From NCBI GenBank assembly GCA_944388585.1, contig CALXJI010000001.1, positions 62,001 through 126,000 of the forward strand: 64,000 nt of DNA, written 5' to 3'. The notes under the pieces are model-generated. The model was given only the letters and a program-made list of their open reading frames with translations, ran no database searches and was not told the DNA's origin. Source of the stretch: an uncultured Clostridia bacterium (lineage in GTDB: Bacteria > Bacillota > Clostridia > TANB77 > CAG-465). The translations under genes and the position numbers were made by a program. Numbering within the stretch: the first letter of the stretch is position 1; every line of letters starts with the position of its first letter. Positions 8,476 to 17,721 of the stretch are shown here, one piece after another.

Positions 8476-10119
8476 TTGACACAAAAAATAATTGTAAAAT
8501 TTGAAGATGGACGAGAAATTAGTGTTCCATATAAGACTACTGCAATAGATGCTGTAAAAATGGTAGAAGATAATGTTAGTAATATTTTAGCAGTAACAGT
8601 AAATAATGAAGTAAAGTTTCAAAAATATGAACTTATAAAAGATTCTACAATAGGATTTGTAAAAATAGATTCAGAAGACGGATATAGAGTATATTCTAAG
8701 AGTTTAAAGATGGTATTATACATGGCTATAACTAAGCTTTTTGGAAATCAAAAAGTAGATTTCCAAGCAACAATAAATAGAAATCAATATTTTATAATGC
8801 CAAATTTTGAACTAACTACAGACAGAATAAATCAAATTAAAGAAAAAATGAAAGAAATAATTGATAGCAATTTAGCAATTGAAAAAAGAACTTTAAGTGT
8901 TGATGAAGCTACTATGTATTATCAAAAATCTGGAGATTTAGATAAGATTCAAAATATGGCAAATAGAATTAAGTCGTATACAAATATTTATTTTTGTGAT
9001 GGCCTATATAATAACTTTTATGGTGTATTAGTACCGCAAACAGGTTATTTAAAAGTATTTGATTTAAGACCATTTAGAGATGGAGCAATTTTAGTGGCAC
9101 CGGGAAAAGATGGAAAGCAAAGTCAAATACGAGATTCAAGACTTATAGATGCAGTTGAAGAATTTTATAAATTTAAAAAGATACTTGGAATATCTAATAT
9201 CGGTGCCTTAAATGAAAAAATTTTAAAAAATAATCTTATAGATATGATACAAGTATCAGAAGCGATTCATCAAAGAAAGATAGTAGAGATTGTTCAAGAT
9301 ATAGAAAAGAAAAAAGAAATAAAACTTATTTTAATTGCAGGGCCTTCTTCTTCTGGAAAGACAACATTTGCACAACAATTAGGAGTACAACTTAGACTTA
9401 CTGGATATAATCCAATAACAATTTCGATGGATAATTATTTCAAAGAGAGAGTAGATACACCAAAAGGTCCAGATGGTAAGTATGACTTTGAGAGAGTTGA
9501 CGCGTTAGATATAGAGTTATTTAATAAACATATGGAGGACTTGATTGCTGGTAATACTGTTGAACTCCCTGAATTTGACTTTATTGTTGGTACAAAAAAA
9601 TATAATGGTAAATTTTTAACTTTAAAACCTAAGGACATATTAGTTGTTGAAGGAATACATGCATTAAATCCAATACTTACAGAGTTTACCCCAAGCAAAA
9701 ATAAATATAAAATATATATTGCTCCAATTACTACATTAAACTTAGATGGCTATTCTAAAGTTTCTTCATCAGATACTAGATTTTTAAGAAGAATGGTAAG
9801 AGACTTTGCAACACGTGGACATAGTATTGAGAAAACATTTGAATTATGGGGAAATGTAAAAAAAGGAGAAGAAAAATATATCTATCCATATATTGAAGAT
9901 GTGGATGTAATATTTAATTCTAGTCTTATTTATGAGCCTGCTGTAATGAAGACATTTGCTCAACCATTACTATTACAATTAGATAAAAGTAGTAAATATT
10001 ATGCTGAATCTAGAAGATTATATGAGTATCTTAATAATTTCTTGCCAATGGAGACGTCTAACATTCCAATTGATTCTTTAATTAGAGAATTCATAGGAAA
10101 TGGATGCTTTAACAGATAG
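8476..10119 (+). CDS. Nucleoside (uridine) kinase-family protein with TGS/ThrRS-like N-terminus
   Basis: About 547 residues from a TTG start at 8476, 9 nt after GAGAGG; the in-frame TTG at 8467 is too close to the ribosome binding site. The N-terminal 60 residues resemble a TGS domain (KFEDGREISVPYKTTAIDAVK). The middle resembles the second additional domain of threonyl-tRNA synthetase, and the last about 270 residues are a P-loop kinase (GPSSSGKTTF) of the uridine kinase/phosphoribulokinase fold. Full-length homologues occur across Clostridia, but their substrate is not settled from sequence. It follows rho by 20 nt. Confidence 0.82.
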   Translation: MTQKIIVKFEDGREISVPYKTTAIDAVKMVEDNVSNILAVTVNNEVKFQKYELIKDSTIGFVKIDSEDGYRVYSKSLKMVLYMAITKLFGNQKVDFQATINRNQYFIMPNFELTTDRINQIKEKMKEIIDSNLAIEKRTLSVDEATMYYQKSGDLDKIQNMANRIKSYTNIYFCDGLYNNFYGVLVPQTGYLKVFDLRPFRDGAILVAPGKDGKQSQIRDSRLIDAVEEFYKFKKILGISNIGALNEKILKNNLIDMIQVSEAIHQRKIVEIVQDIEKKKEIKLILIAGPSSSGKTTFAQQLGVQLRLTGYNPITISMDNYFKERVDTPKGPDGKYDFERVDALDIELFNKHMEDLIAGNTVELPEFDFIVGTKKYNGKFLTLKPKDILVVEGIHALNPILTEFTPSKNKYKIYIAPITTLNLDGYSKVSSSDTRFLRRMVRDFATRGHSIEKTFELWGNVKKGEEKYIYPYIEDVDVIFNSSLIYEPAVMKTFAQPLLLQLDKSSKYYAESRRLYEYLNNFLPMETSNIPIDSLIREFIGNGCFNR

Positions 10120-10166
10120 TTATAAAATTTATTATTACTTAATAGTATGTAAAGGGGGAGATGTAA

Positions 10167-10862
10167 ATGGCAGATATTATTCAATTATGCAAAAATATAA
10201 TTGTAACAGATGAGTTTCATATGCTTGCAAAATTAATATTGATTTCTATTTTATCTGGTATTATTGGATTTGAAAGAGAATCATATAGTAAACCAGCAGG
10301 ATTTAGAACTCATGTACTTGTTGGAATTAGTGCAGTTTTAGTTATGGTTTGTGGAATGGAGATATCACAAATGTATGGAACAAATGATCCAACAAGAATA
10401 CCTGCACAATTACTATCTGGTATAGGATTTATAGGAGCAGGAACAATTTTAAGCAATGGATTTAAGGTTAAAGGACTTACTACGGCATCAGGGCTTCTTG
10501 CAGTTACATGTATTGGTCTTGCAGTAGGTGCTGGTCTTTATATTTATTCTGTAATTGCTACTGTTATTGTATATATAGTGCTTAGATATTCGCATATATT
10601 AAATCCCAAAGTAGAACATATAACTTCTATGAAATTTAAGATTACAGTAAATAGTCCAAAAGAAGCTTTATCTTACATAAATGATATAATAGTAAAATAT
10701 GAAATGGATGTAAAAAAAGTAAAAGTAGTAGAAAATGAAGATGAAGATTCTAATGTTGGATATATAATCTATGATTGTAAAGTAAACAGAGAGGTTAATA
10801 AAAATCAATTTATTACAGAGATAGTAAAACTTGAGAGAGTAAAACAGATAAATGAAATATAG
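10167..10862 (+). CDS. MgtC/SapB-family membrane protein
   Basis: 231 residues. About four to five transmembrane helices occupy the first 145 residues, with MgtC signatures GIIGFERE near residue 32, GFRTHVLVG and a GIGFIGAGTI segment. A soluble C-terminal domain (about 150-231) resembles the ACT-like tail of larger MgtC proteins. MgtC family members modulate magnesium homeostasis or membrane ATPase activity; the exact role here is unknown. Ribosome binding site AAAGGGGGAG. Confidence 0.85.
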   Translation: MADIIQLCKNIIVTDEFHMLAKLILISILSGIIGFERESYSKPAGFRTHVLVGISAVLVMVCGMEISQMYGTNDPTRIPAQLLSGIGFIGAGTILSNGFKVKGLTTASGLLAVTCIGLAVGAGLYIYSVIATVIVYIVLRYSHILNPKVEHITSMKFKITVNSPKEALSYINDIIVKYEMDVKKVKVVENEDEDSNVGYIIYDCKVNREVNKNQFITEIVKLERVKQINEI

Positions 10863-10926
10863 AAAATTTAAAAAAACTATTGTAAAAAGATGCTTTTTGT
10901 AGTATATTTGTATTCAAGGGTGAGAA

Positions 10927-11067
10927 ATGATGAAAAATTATGTTTTATTTAAAGAATATACTGCTTTTAAAAGTAAAAAAAATTTACTTTTATTTTTCGC
11001 CACAACAAAAAAAGAATTAATCATTATATTTAATATAAATATTTTTAATTTCGTTAAAAACACTTAA
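10927..11067 (+). CDS. Possible 46-residue leader peptide
   Basis: 46 codons beginning with tandem ATG codons behind AAGGGTGAG and ending with TAA at 11065-11067, inside the 5' arm of the terminator hairpin. The peptide is Lys/Phe/Ile-rich with no family resemblance, which suits a leader whose translation rather than product matters. It could also be a chance frame. Confidence 0.4.
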   Translation: MMKNYVLFKEYTAFKSKKNLLLFFATTKKELIIIFNINIFNFVKNT

Positions 11068-11086
11068 TTTTTATTAAGTGTTTTTT
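11056..11086 (+). terminator. Terminator/attenuator upstream of uraA-upp
   Basis: A 13-bp stem (11056-11068 with 11073-11085) and TTTT loop, ending in a T-run, lies 31 nt upstream of the downstream gene. It may terminate mgtC read-through or act as an attenuator. Confidence 0.8.
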
Positions 11087-11116
11087 ATATGTATTTTTTA
11101 AAGGAGGAGTTGTTTT

Positions 11117-13096
11117 ATGAAGGAGGTAAATTTAACGTTAGATGTTAATGAGAAACCACCAATTTTAAAATGGATTGTTTTAGCATTACAGCATGTATTT
11201 GCAATGTTTGGAGCTACAATTTTAGTACCAATACTTGTAAATAGTGCAGCTGGACAGACAGTTTTAACAATACCTGTAGCATTAGTTACATCAGGTATAG
11301 GTACATTAATATATATTTTATGTACAAAAGGAAAATCACCAGTTTATTTAGGAAGTTCATTTGCATTTATTACGCCACTTGCGCTCGGTGCAGTAAAAGC
11401 TGGAATTGCAGGTGCAATGACAGGAACAATGGTAGTAGGTATAATTTATGTAATAGTTGCAATAATAATTACTATATGTGGAAAAAGATGGATAAATAAA
11501 ATATTACCGCCTATAGTAATAGGTCCAATGATTATGATAATAGGCCTAGGACTTGCACCTACTGCTATATCTGAAATAGGTATTAGTGCAGATGCTACTT
11601 TTACAGATTATAAATCAATAATAGTTGCACTCTTTACATTTCTAGTAACAGCATTTGTCATGTTAAAAGGAAAAGGATTTTTGAAAATAATACCATTTCT
11701 AGTAGGAATAGCATCTGGCTATATATTATCTGTTATACTTGGCATGGTAGATTTTACACCAGTAATAGAAGCATCATTTTTTAGTATGCCAGATTTTGTA
11801 GTACCATTTATATCATATGTACCTTCATTTGGAGCACTACTTACTATAGCACCAATTGCTATTGTAACTATTGCAGAACATATAGGAGATCATACTGCAT
11901 TAAGTACAATAATTGGAAAAGATTTATTAAAAGAACCTGGACTTAATAGAACATTACTTGGAGACGGTATAGCAACATTTGCAGCTGGATTGTTAGGAGG
12001 ACCAGCAAACACTACATATGGTGAAAATACATCTGTAGTTGGAATGACAAAAGTAGCATCTGTTTGGGTAATAGGGCTTGCTGCAATAATGGCTATATTA
12101 CTTGGATTTTTAGGAAAATTTACAGCTTTAGTTTCTACAATACCAAATGCGGTACTTGGCGGAGTGTCATTACTTTTATATGGATTTATAGCAGTAAATG
12201 GGCTTAAAGTTTTAATAGAAAATAAAACAGATTTTTCAAAATCAAGAAATATAATTATTGCATCTAGTATGCTTGTATTAGGATTAGGAGGAGCAGTAAT
12301 CAATATTGCAACAGTTGGAGTATCAGGAATGAGTCTTGCAGCATTTGCTGGAGTTGTCTTAAATTTAATATTACCCAAAGATGATGTTGAAGAAAAAGAT
12401 AGTAATGAACAAAAAAATTTAGAAGAAAAGAAAGAAGATGAAGATGTGGATTCTAATGATATCAATAAAGAAGAATTAGTAGTTTTAGATCATCCATTAA
12501 TTGAACATAAATTATCTATTTTAAGAGACAAAAATACCGGAACTAAAGAATTTAGAGAACTTGTTGGAGAAATTGGTATGTTTTTATGCTATGAAGCTAT
12601 GAAAGATGCATTACTTGAGGATGTAACGGTAGAAACACCTCTTAAGAAAATAAAGGCAAAAAGATTAAATGAAGACAAATATGCATTTTTACCAATATTA
12701 AGAGCAGGTACTGGAATGCTTGATGGTTTAATAAAAGTAATACCTAATGCAAAAATTGGACATATAGGTATGTATAGAGATGAAGAAACTTTAAAACCTG
12801 TAAGATATTTCTTTAAAGTACCAAATGATATAAAATCGCGTGAAGTATTAGTACTTGATCCTATGCTTGCAACCGGTGGATCTGGTTGTGATGCAATAGA
12901 GCAGCTAAAAAAAGAGGGAGTAGAAAAAATCAAATTTTTATGCTTGATTGCAGCTCCTGAAGGAGTATCAAAAATGCAAAAAGAACATCCAGATGTAAAA
13001 ATTTATTGTGCTGCACTTGATGAAAAATTAAATGAGAAAGGATACATAGTGCCAGGTCTTGGAGATGCAGGAGATAGAATATTTGGAACAAAGTAA
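11117..13096 (+). CDS. Uracil permease fused to uracil phosphoribosyltransferase
   Basis: A single 659-residue frame. Residues 1 to about 418 form a hydrophobic NCS2/UraA-type permease ([17 protein letters not shown] at the start, AEHIGDH and the [12 protein letters not shown] substrate-site region). An acidic linker (about 419-454, rich in Glu/Asp/Lys) leads to a complete UPRTase (about 455-659) with [16 protein letters not shown], the PRPP loop [11 protein letters not shown] (about 579-589) and the uracil-binding end [12 protein letters not shown]. The protein would import uracil and convert it at the inner membrane face to UMP with PRPP. Both partners look intact. Ribosome binding site AAGGAGGAG. 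Confidence 0.93.
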   Translation: MKEVNLTLDVNEKPPILKWIVLALQHVFAMFGATILVPILVNSAAGQTVLTIPVALVTSGIGTLIYILCTKGKSPVYLGSSFAFITPLALGAVKAGIAGAMTGTMVVGIIYVIVAIIITICGKRWINKILPPIVIGPMIMIIGLGLAPTAISEIGISADATFTDYKSIIVALFTFLVTAFVMLKGKGFLKIIPFLVGIASGYILSVILGMVDFTPVIEASFFSMPDFVVPFISYVPSFGALLTIAPIAIVTIAEHIGDHTALSTIIGKDLLKEPGLNRTLLGDGIATFAAGLLGGPANTTYGENTSVVGMTKVASVWVIGLAAIMAILLGFLGKFTALVSTIPNAVLGGVSLLLYGFIAVNGLKVLIENKTDFSKSRNIIIASSMLVLGLGGAVINIATVGVSGMSLAAFAGVVLNLILPKDDVEEKDSNEQKNLEEKKEDEDVDSNDINKEELVVLDHPLIEHKLSILRDKNTGTKEFRELVGEIGMFLCYEAMKDALLEDVTVETPLKKIKAKRLNEDKYAFLPILRAGTGMLDGLIKVIPNAKIGHIGMYRDEETLKPVRYFFKVPNDIKSREVLVLDPMLATGGSGCDAIEQLKKEGVEKIKFLCLIAAPEGVSKMQKEHPDVKIYCAALDEKLNEKGYIVPGLGDAGDRIFGTK

Positions 13097-13099
13097 AAT

Positions 13100-13121
13100 G
13101 GTGGGTAATACCACCTTTTTT
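13100..13121 (+). terminator. Terminator of the uracil permease/UPRTase gene
   Basis: GGTGG pairs with CCACC, followed by TTTTTTT, directly after the stop codon. Confidence 0.75.
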
Positions 13122-13151
13122 CTATTGTATATATAATTTATTGACATAAAC

Positions 13152-13180
13152 TTGAAAAATAAAAGAATATGTAGTAAAAT
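13152..13180 (+). promoter_or_regulatory. Promoter of the RNHCP gene
   Basis: TTGAAA (13152-13157), 17-bp spacer, TAAAAT (13175-13180). Because it overlaps the first codons of the longest possible frame, it argues for the downstream ATG at 13200. Confidence 0.6.
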
Positions 13181-13199
13181 ATTACTATTAGGTGAAATT

Positions 13200-13517
13200 A
13201 TGTTTGTAAAAAATGATGATGAATTTGTATGTATAAATTGTAATAAAAAGGTAGAAAAATTAAAATATACTTCAAGAGATCATTGTAATCATTGCTTATA
13301 TTCTTTACATGTAGATATTATGCCTGGAGATAGGAAAAATACTTGTAAAGGAATTTTAATTCCAATTAATGTAATTGAAACATCAAAAAAAGGTAAGGTT
13401 ATAATATATAGATGCAATAAATGTGGCAGAGAAGTAAAAAACATAGTTGCTAAAGATGATAATTTAAATGAAATATATAAAATTGTACAAAATTATGCAA
13501 AAGGAGTAAGAAAATAA
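13200..13517 (+). CDS. RNHCP-domain zinc-binding protein
   Basis: 105 residues from the ATG at 13200 (ribosome binding site TTAGGTG); an upstream in-frame start at 13152 lies inside the promoter. It contains the RNHCP signature as SRDHCNHC, with four Cys pairs in all (CINC, CNHC, a single Cys, CNKC), suggesting zinc binding. RNHCP proteins are small and of unknown function in many Firmicutes. The stop codon overlaps the ATG of a 19-codon frame leading towards argS. Confidence 0.75.
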   Translation: MFVKNDDEFVCINCNKKVEKLKYTSRDHCNHCLYSLHVDIMPGDRKNTCKGILIPINVIETSKKGKVIIYRCNKCGREVKNIVAKDDNLNEIYKIVQNYAKGVRK

Positions 13518-13576
13518 TGGAATATATTACTATATTATATAGATATGTAGTTAGAAAGCGAAGACCTATTCTTTAA
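13517..13576 (+). CDS. Possible 19-residue Arg-containing leader peptide upstream of argS
   Basis: A TAATG overlap couples this frame to the RNHCP gene, and AAAGGAG lies at the right distance upstream. The peptide contains four Arg, three of them in RKRR, and lies directly before argS. An Arg-sensing role is possible, but no terminator/antiterminator pair is visible in the short remaining leader, so this may be chance. Confidence 0.35.
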   Translation: MEYITILYRYVVRKRRPIL

Positions 13577-13608
13577 TTAATAATATTTTTTAGTAAAGGA
13601 GTAGAGTT

Positions 13609-15330
13609 ATGGAAGAAATAAAACAAATAATTGCTACATGTATATATGATACATTAGATAATGAAAATATAACATTAGAAGATATAAAATTAAAGATTGA
13701 AGTGCCTAAAGATAAACAAAATGGAGATTTTGCTTATCCTTGTTTTAATTTGGCAAAATCACTTAGAAAGTCTCCTGTAAATATAGCAGAAGACATAAAA
13801 TCTAAAATTAAGTTGGATGATAAAATAGAAAAAGTAGAAGTTGTAAATGGATTTTTAAATTTTTATTTAAATGATTTAGATGTTGTAAATAAAGTATTAA
13901 AAGAAATTTTAAATAAAAAGGAAGAATATGGAAAAACAGATATAGGAAAAGGTATAAATATTATAGTTGAATACTCATCTCCAAATATTGCAAAACCTTT
14001 TCACTTAGGACATTTTAGAAACACAGTTCTTGGAAAAGCATTGTATGATTTGTATAAAGTGCAAGGATATAATGTCACAAGTATTAATCATTTAGGTGAT
14101 TGGGGAAGACAATTTGGACTTTTAATAGAAGGATATAAACGTTTTAAAGATGAATATGATATGAATGATAATGCATTAAAGGCATTATCTGATATTTATA
14201 CTAGAATAAATAAATTATCTAAAGAAGATGATTCTATTATGGATATTGCACGTGATAATTTTAAAAAACTTGAGCAAGGAGATAAACAATTACTAGAACT
14301 GTGGCAATCTTTTAGAGACTTATCACTGAAAGAATATGATAGAATATATAAAATATTAGGGTGTAATTTTGATTCATATAATGGTGAGGCATTTTATAAT
14401 GATAAAATGCAAGAAGTAATTGATATATTAGATAAAAAAGGTGTTTTAAAGGATAGTCAAGGTGCTAAAGTAGTAGAAGTGGGTAATAATATGCCACCAT
14501 GTATAGTATTAAAATCTAATGGTTCTACCATTTATGCTACAAGAGATTTAGCTGCTATTCTTTATAGAGCAAGAACATATGATTTTACAAAATGTATTTA
14601 TGTAACGGCAACTGAACAAATATTACATTTTAAGCAGATATTTGAGGTTGCAAAATATTTAGTAGATGAAAAATATCAAAAAGGACTTGTTCATGTTGCA
14701 TATGGAATGATAAGACTGAAGACTGGTAAAATGTCTACAAGAGACGGTAATGTTATTTATATAAATGATCTTATAAATGATGCAATTAAAAAGTCTAAAG
14801 ATATTATGCTAAATAAAAATCAAAATATAGAAAACATAGATTTATTATCCAAGCAGATTGGCATTGGTGCATTAGTATTTAATTATTTAAAAAGTGGAAA
14901 GAACAAAGATATAATATTTGATTTAGATGAAACTTTAAGATTTGATGGAGAAACAGGACCATATATACAATATACATATGTAAGAGCAAAATCGCTTTTG
15001 GAAAGAGCAAAATTTAATATAGAAGATGTTAAGATTGATAGGTTAAATTTAGATTTGCTAACTCAAGCTCAAGAAGTTCAGCTTATAAAAGAATTAGAAA
15101 AATTGACTAGCATTATAAAAAAGGCTTCAGATGAATATGAACCATCTATTCTTGCTAGATATTTAATCGATGTAGCTACTTCATTTTCTAAATTTTATAA
15201 TGAATGCAGTGTAATAAATGTAGAAGATGATGAATTAAAGGATGCAAGATGTGCACTTGTTTATGCAACATCTGTTGTTATAAAAAATGGATTAAAAATA
15301 CTTGGAATAGATTGTCCAGATAAAATGTAA
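13609..15330 (+). CDS. argS: Arginine--tRNA ligase
   Basis: 573 residues, class I synthetase. The N-terminal Add-1 domain is followed by the catalytic domain with the HIGH-type motif HLGH and NHLGDWG. KMSTRDG is the KMSKS equivalent, and the DALR anticodon-binding domain comes last (GPYIQYTYVRAKS onwards). Start chosen at ATG with AAAGGAG. It charges tRNA-Arg. A terminator follows. Confidence 0.97.
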   Translation: MEEIKQIIATCIYDTLDNENITLEDIKLKIEVPKDKQNGDFAYPCFNLAKSLRKSPVNIAEDIKSKIKLDDKIEKVEVVNGFLNFYLNDLDVVNKVLKEILNKKEEYGKTDIGKGINIIVEYSSPNIAKPFHLGHFRNTVLGKALYDLYKVQGYNVTSINHLGDWGRQFGLLIEGYKRFKDEYDMNDNALKALSDIYTRINKLSKEDDSIMDIARDNFKKLEQGDKQLLELWQSFRDLSLKEYDRIYKILGCNFDSYNGEAFYNDKMQEVIDILDKKGVLKDSQGAKVVEVGNNMPPCIVLKSNGSTIYATRDLAAILYRARTYDFTKCIYVTATEQILHFKQIFEVAKYLVDEKYQKGLVHVAYGMIRLKTGKMSTRDGNVIYINDLINDAIKKSKDIMLNKNQNIENIDLLSKQIGIGALVFNYLKSGKNKDIIFDLDETLRFDGETGPYIQYTYVRAKSLLERAKFNIEDVKIDRLNLDLLTQAQEVQLIKELEKLTSIIKKASDEYEPSILARYLIDVATSFSKFYNECSVINVEDDELKDARCALVYATSVVIKNGLKILGIDCPDKM

Positions 15331-15341
15331 ATGTAAATTAT

Positions 15342-15376
15342 AAGAAGTACGCATTTTATGTGTGCTTCTTTATTTT
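15342..15376 (+). terminator. argS terminator
   Basis: A 12-bp stem with two G-T pairs (AAGAAGTACGCA / TGTGTGCTTCTT) and a 5-nt loop, then a T-rich tail. Confidence 0.75.
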
Positions 15377-15454
15377 TTAAAAATTGAATTTTCATAATAT
15401 TATTATAAAATGTTTATTAAAAAGTTAATTATTAAAGAGGAGGAAAGGGGTATT

Positions 15455-16924
15455 ATGAAAGCTATGTTTATAAGAAAATTTGAAACTAAAAACTTTTTTA
15501 TTGGAAGTTTTGATTTTTTTGAAAGTCTTACCAAAAATATTATCATGGAAAATTCTAAATTAACAGAAGATAAAGTACAACAAATACTATATAATATGCC
15601 TAATGCTTATAGAGGTGCTATTACAGATAAAAAATATAATTATTTAGGCTATATAGGTATATATAATTATGATCCAATATTTAAAAGGGCAAGTATGAGA
15701 CTTGAGACAATTAGTAATTTAAGTCTTGATGAAAAGCATGAAATTATTGATGAATATCGAGATTGGTTAAAAAATAGTATAAATATATTTAACATTTTAG
15801 AAATTAAATATGTGTCTAAAGATGAGTATTATATTTTAAAAAATGATAAAAAGGTTAATTTAGAATTAAAGTGTAGTAGTGAATTTTTAGTTAAGGGAGT
15901 AAATGAGTCAGTAAAGTATAGTATTCAAATGCATCATAAAATACCCAATTTAAAGTTCCCATTTACAATAAGGTATAATGATATAAATATTGGAATTATA
16001 GGACTAACTAATGTTTTGTGGGCAAACGAGAGGGCAAATATGAATATAATTTTTGTAAATAAATGCCAAAAAATAAATAAAAATATAATAGCTAATGTAA
16101 TAGAAGAATATTTAAAATTTATTCATAAAATTGGTATTTATAATATAACATTTTCTATTCAATCAGATGATAAATTCATGTTAGAAATCATAAAAAATAC
16201 AAAATTCAATTATTATGCACAAATACCTTTTGGCACGTATGACGAAAAAAATATTAAATCAAATTTATTATTTGAGCATATACCAGAGTCTATTAAGATT
16301 AAAAATAATATTCCTAGAGTAGAAAACATGACTAAAAGTTCATATTTATTTAAAAGTAAAGACAATATGAATCTAGTATTAAAAGTAGATAATATTTATA
16401 GATTAGTTAGTCCAAAAGCTTTTAAAACTGAGAATATAAATAAAGACAAAATAATATTTTCACATATAAGAGCTGTACAAGATAGAAAAGAGTTTGCTAT
16501 ACCTTTAGGAGAAGACAAATATATATTACAATATGGAAATGAAGATTATGGCTTCAAAAGAACTGTTATGAATTATAGTTATGTTTTGCTAGATAATGAT
16601 AATAACTATTGCGGATATGTTAATATTTTAAGAGCAAATTGCTTTAATGCTGAAATAGAAATAGGCATAATACCTACTTTACAAAGAAAAGGAATAGGGA
16701 CAAAAGTAATTAATAAATTTTATGATGAACTTTTTTCAGTTGGATTTTTAAGCGTTACAAGTATTGTTTTTGAGTTTAATATTGCATCTATAAAACTTCA
16801 TGATAGAGTCTCAAAATGTTATGGAAAAAGAACAAAGTCTTACTATATTAACGGTAAACTTTGGGACATGTATTATTATACAAAGATTAATGATAAGTTA
16901 AGAGAAAAGTATCTAAATTTTTAG
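15455..16924 (+). CDS. Multidomain GNAT acetyltransferase-like protein
   Basis: 489 residues from the ATG at 15455 (ribosome binding site GAGGAGGAAAGGGG). The C-terminal about 110 residues are a recognisable GNAT domain (EIGIIPTLQRKGIGTKVI, the acetyl-CoA loop; FNIASIKLHDR). The N-terminal 140 residues and a middle segment (about 165-270) show weaker GNAT-like strand/helix patterns (GYIGIYNYD; NIGIIGLTN) but lack a clear R/Q-x-x-G-x-G/A loop. This suggests three tandem GNAT folds with only the last catalytic. Substrate unknown. Confidence 0.65.
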   Translation: MKAMFIRKFETKNFFIGSFDFFESLTKNIIMENSKLTEDKVQQILYNMPNAYRGAITDKKYNYLGYIGIYNYDPIFKRASMRLETISNLSLDEKHEIIDEYRDWLKNSINIFNILEIKYVSKDEYYILKNDKKVNLELKCSSEFLVKGVNESVKYSIQMHHKIPNLKFPFTIRYNDINIGIIGLTNVLWANERANMNIIFVNKCQKINKNIIANVIEEYLKFIHKIGIYNITFSIQSDDKFMLEIIKNTKFNYYAQIPFGTYDEKNIKSNLLFEHIPESIKIKNNIPRVENMTKSSYLFKSKDNMNLVLKVDNIYRLVSPKAFKTENINKDKIIFSHIRAVQDRKEFAIPLGEDKYILQYGNEDYGFKRTVMNYSYVLLDNDNNYCGYVNILRANCFNAEIEIGIIPTLQRKGIGTKVINKFYDELFSVGFLSVTSIVFEFNIASIKLHDRVSKCYGKRTKSYYINGKLWDMYYYTKINDKLREKYLNF

Positions 16925-16935
16925 ATACTTTTTCT
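16905..16935. terminator. Bidirectional terminator between GNAT gene and xpt
   Basis: The stem AAAGTATCTAAA / TTTAGATACTTT overlaps the end of the GNAT gene. A and T runs on both sides suit the convergent xpt gene as well. Confidence 0.75.
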
Positions 16936-16937
16936 AA

Positions 16938-17507
16938 TTATTTGAATATAATTTCTCCTTTAGAAAGTTTTTCTATTCTTGCAAGGGAATGAATATTTAG
17001 TTTTAAATTTTCTAGTTTTTTTCTACCAGGTTGGAAAGATTTTTCAATTACAATTCCAACTCCTACTAGATTACAGTTTGCCATTTTACAAAGTCTATAT
17101 GCTCCAAGTACAGCTTCACCATTTGCTAAAAAGTCATCTATAAATAGTATATTTTCATTAGGTAATAAAAATTTTTGAGAGCAAGTAATATTATAATCAA
17201 TATTTTTAGTGAATGAATGTACAACTGTTGTATATAAATTACTATTTAATATATTTGATTGATTCTTTTTTAGTATTACAAGAGGTACATTAAGTTTTAT
17301 GGCAGTAGCATATGCTGGAGCAATTCCAGAAGCTTCTATTGTTATTACTTTATCAATATTTTTATTTTTAAATAAACTATAAAATTCGTCACCTATTTTA
17401 TCCATTAAATTTACATCTACTTGATGATTTAAAAAGCTATCTACTTTTAATACATTTTCATTTAGTGCAATTCCATCTTTTAAAATTCTTTCTTCTAATA
17501 ATTTCAT
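16938..17507 (-). CDS. xpt: Xanthine phosphoribosyltransferase
   Basis: 189 residues, the standard Xpt length. The start MKLLEERI, the KVDSFLNHQVD segment and the PRPP-binding motif ILFIDDFLANGEA are characteristic. It salvages xanthine to XMP with PRPP. The gene is monocistronic, convergent with the GNAT gene, with ribosome binding site AAGGAG. No purine-riboswitch-like leader is seen in the roughly 200 nt upstream. Confidence 0.94.
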   Translation of the reverse strand: MKLLEERILKDGIALNENVLKVDSFLNHQVDVNLMDKIGDEFYSLFKNKNIDKVITIEASGIAPAYATAIKLNVPLVILKKNQSNILNSNLYTTVVHSFTKNIDYNITCSQKFLLPNENILFIDDFLANGEAVLGAYRLCKMANCNLVGVGIVIEKSFQPGRKKLENLKLNIHSLARIEKLSKGEIIFK

Positions 17508-17721
17508 ATTGTATCTCCTTTTTTAAACATTATATCACATTATTTTTAAAATCTATATAAATTTTGAAATATAAATATAATCTCTTACAAAATTGTAAGC
17601 TATTTAATATTTAAATTTGTTGTAAATAAGTGTATAATAAATTTATAATATATTTAAAATATTATTATATGGTTATCTATTTTTGTTTTTTATCGTTATA
17701 TTTTTTGAGGGAGGAATACAA

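Larger units (their letters stand above)
10880..11116 (+). promoter_or_regulatory. Promoter and attenuator-like leader of the uracil permease/UPRTase gene
   Basis: A TTGTAA (10880-10885), 17-bp spacer, TATATT (10903-10908) promoter is followed by a leader of about 200 nt. A leader ORF (10927-11067) is preceded by AAGGGTGAG. U-rich tracts are followed by an intrinsic terminator (11056-11086) placed before the real ribosome binding site AAGGAGGAG. The layout fits transcription attenuation; see the findings. No known riboswitch consensus was recognised. Confidence 0.55.

Noticed and set aside
10909..11055. Known riboswitch in the uracil permease leader
   Set aside because: I compared it by eye with purine, preQ1, fluoride, ZTP, guanidine and glycine consensus cores and found no match. 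The attenuator-like reading was kept instead.
11890..12465. 191-codon open frame on the minus strand inside the permease/UPRTase gene
   Set aside because: It is antisense to a well-supported gene, lacks a ribosome binding site, and its composition (Ser/Thr/Pro-rich) is typical of a shadow frame.
17508..17721. Purine riboswitch upstream of xpt
   Set aside because: The 200 nt upstream are almost pure A/T and lack the conserved loop-loop elements of the purine aptamer.
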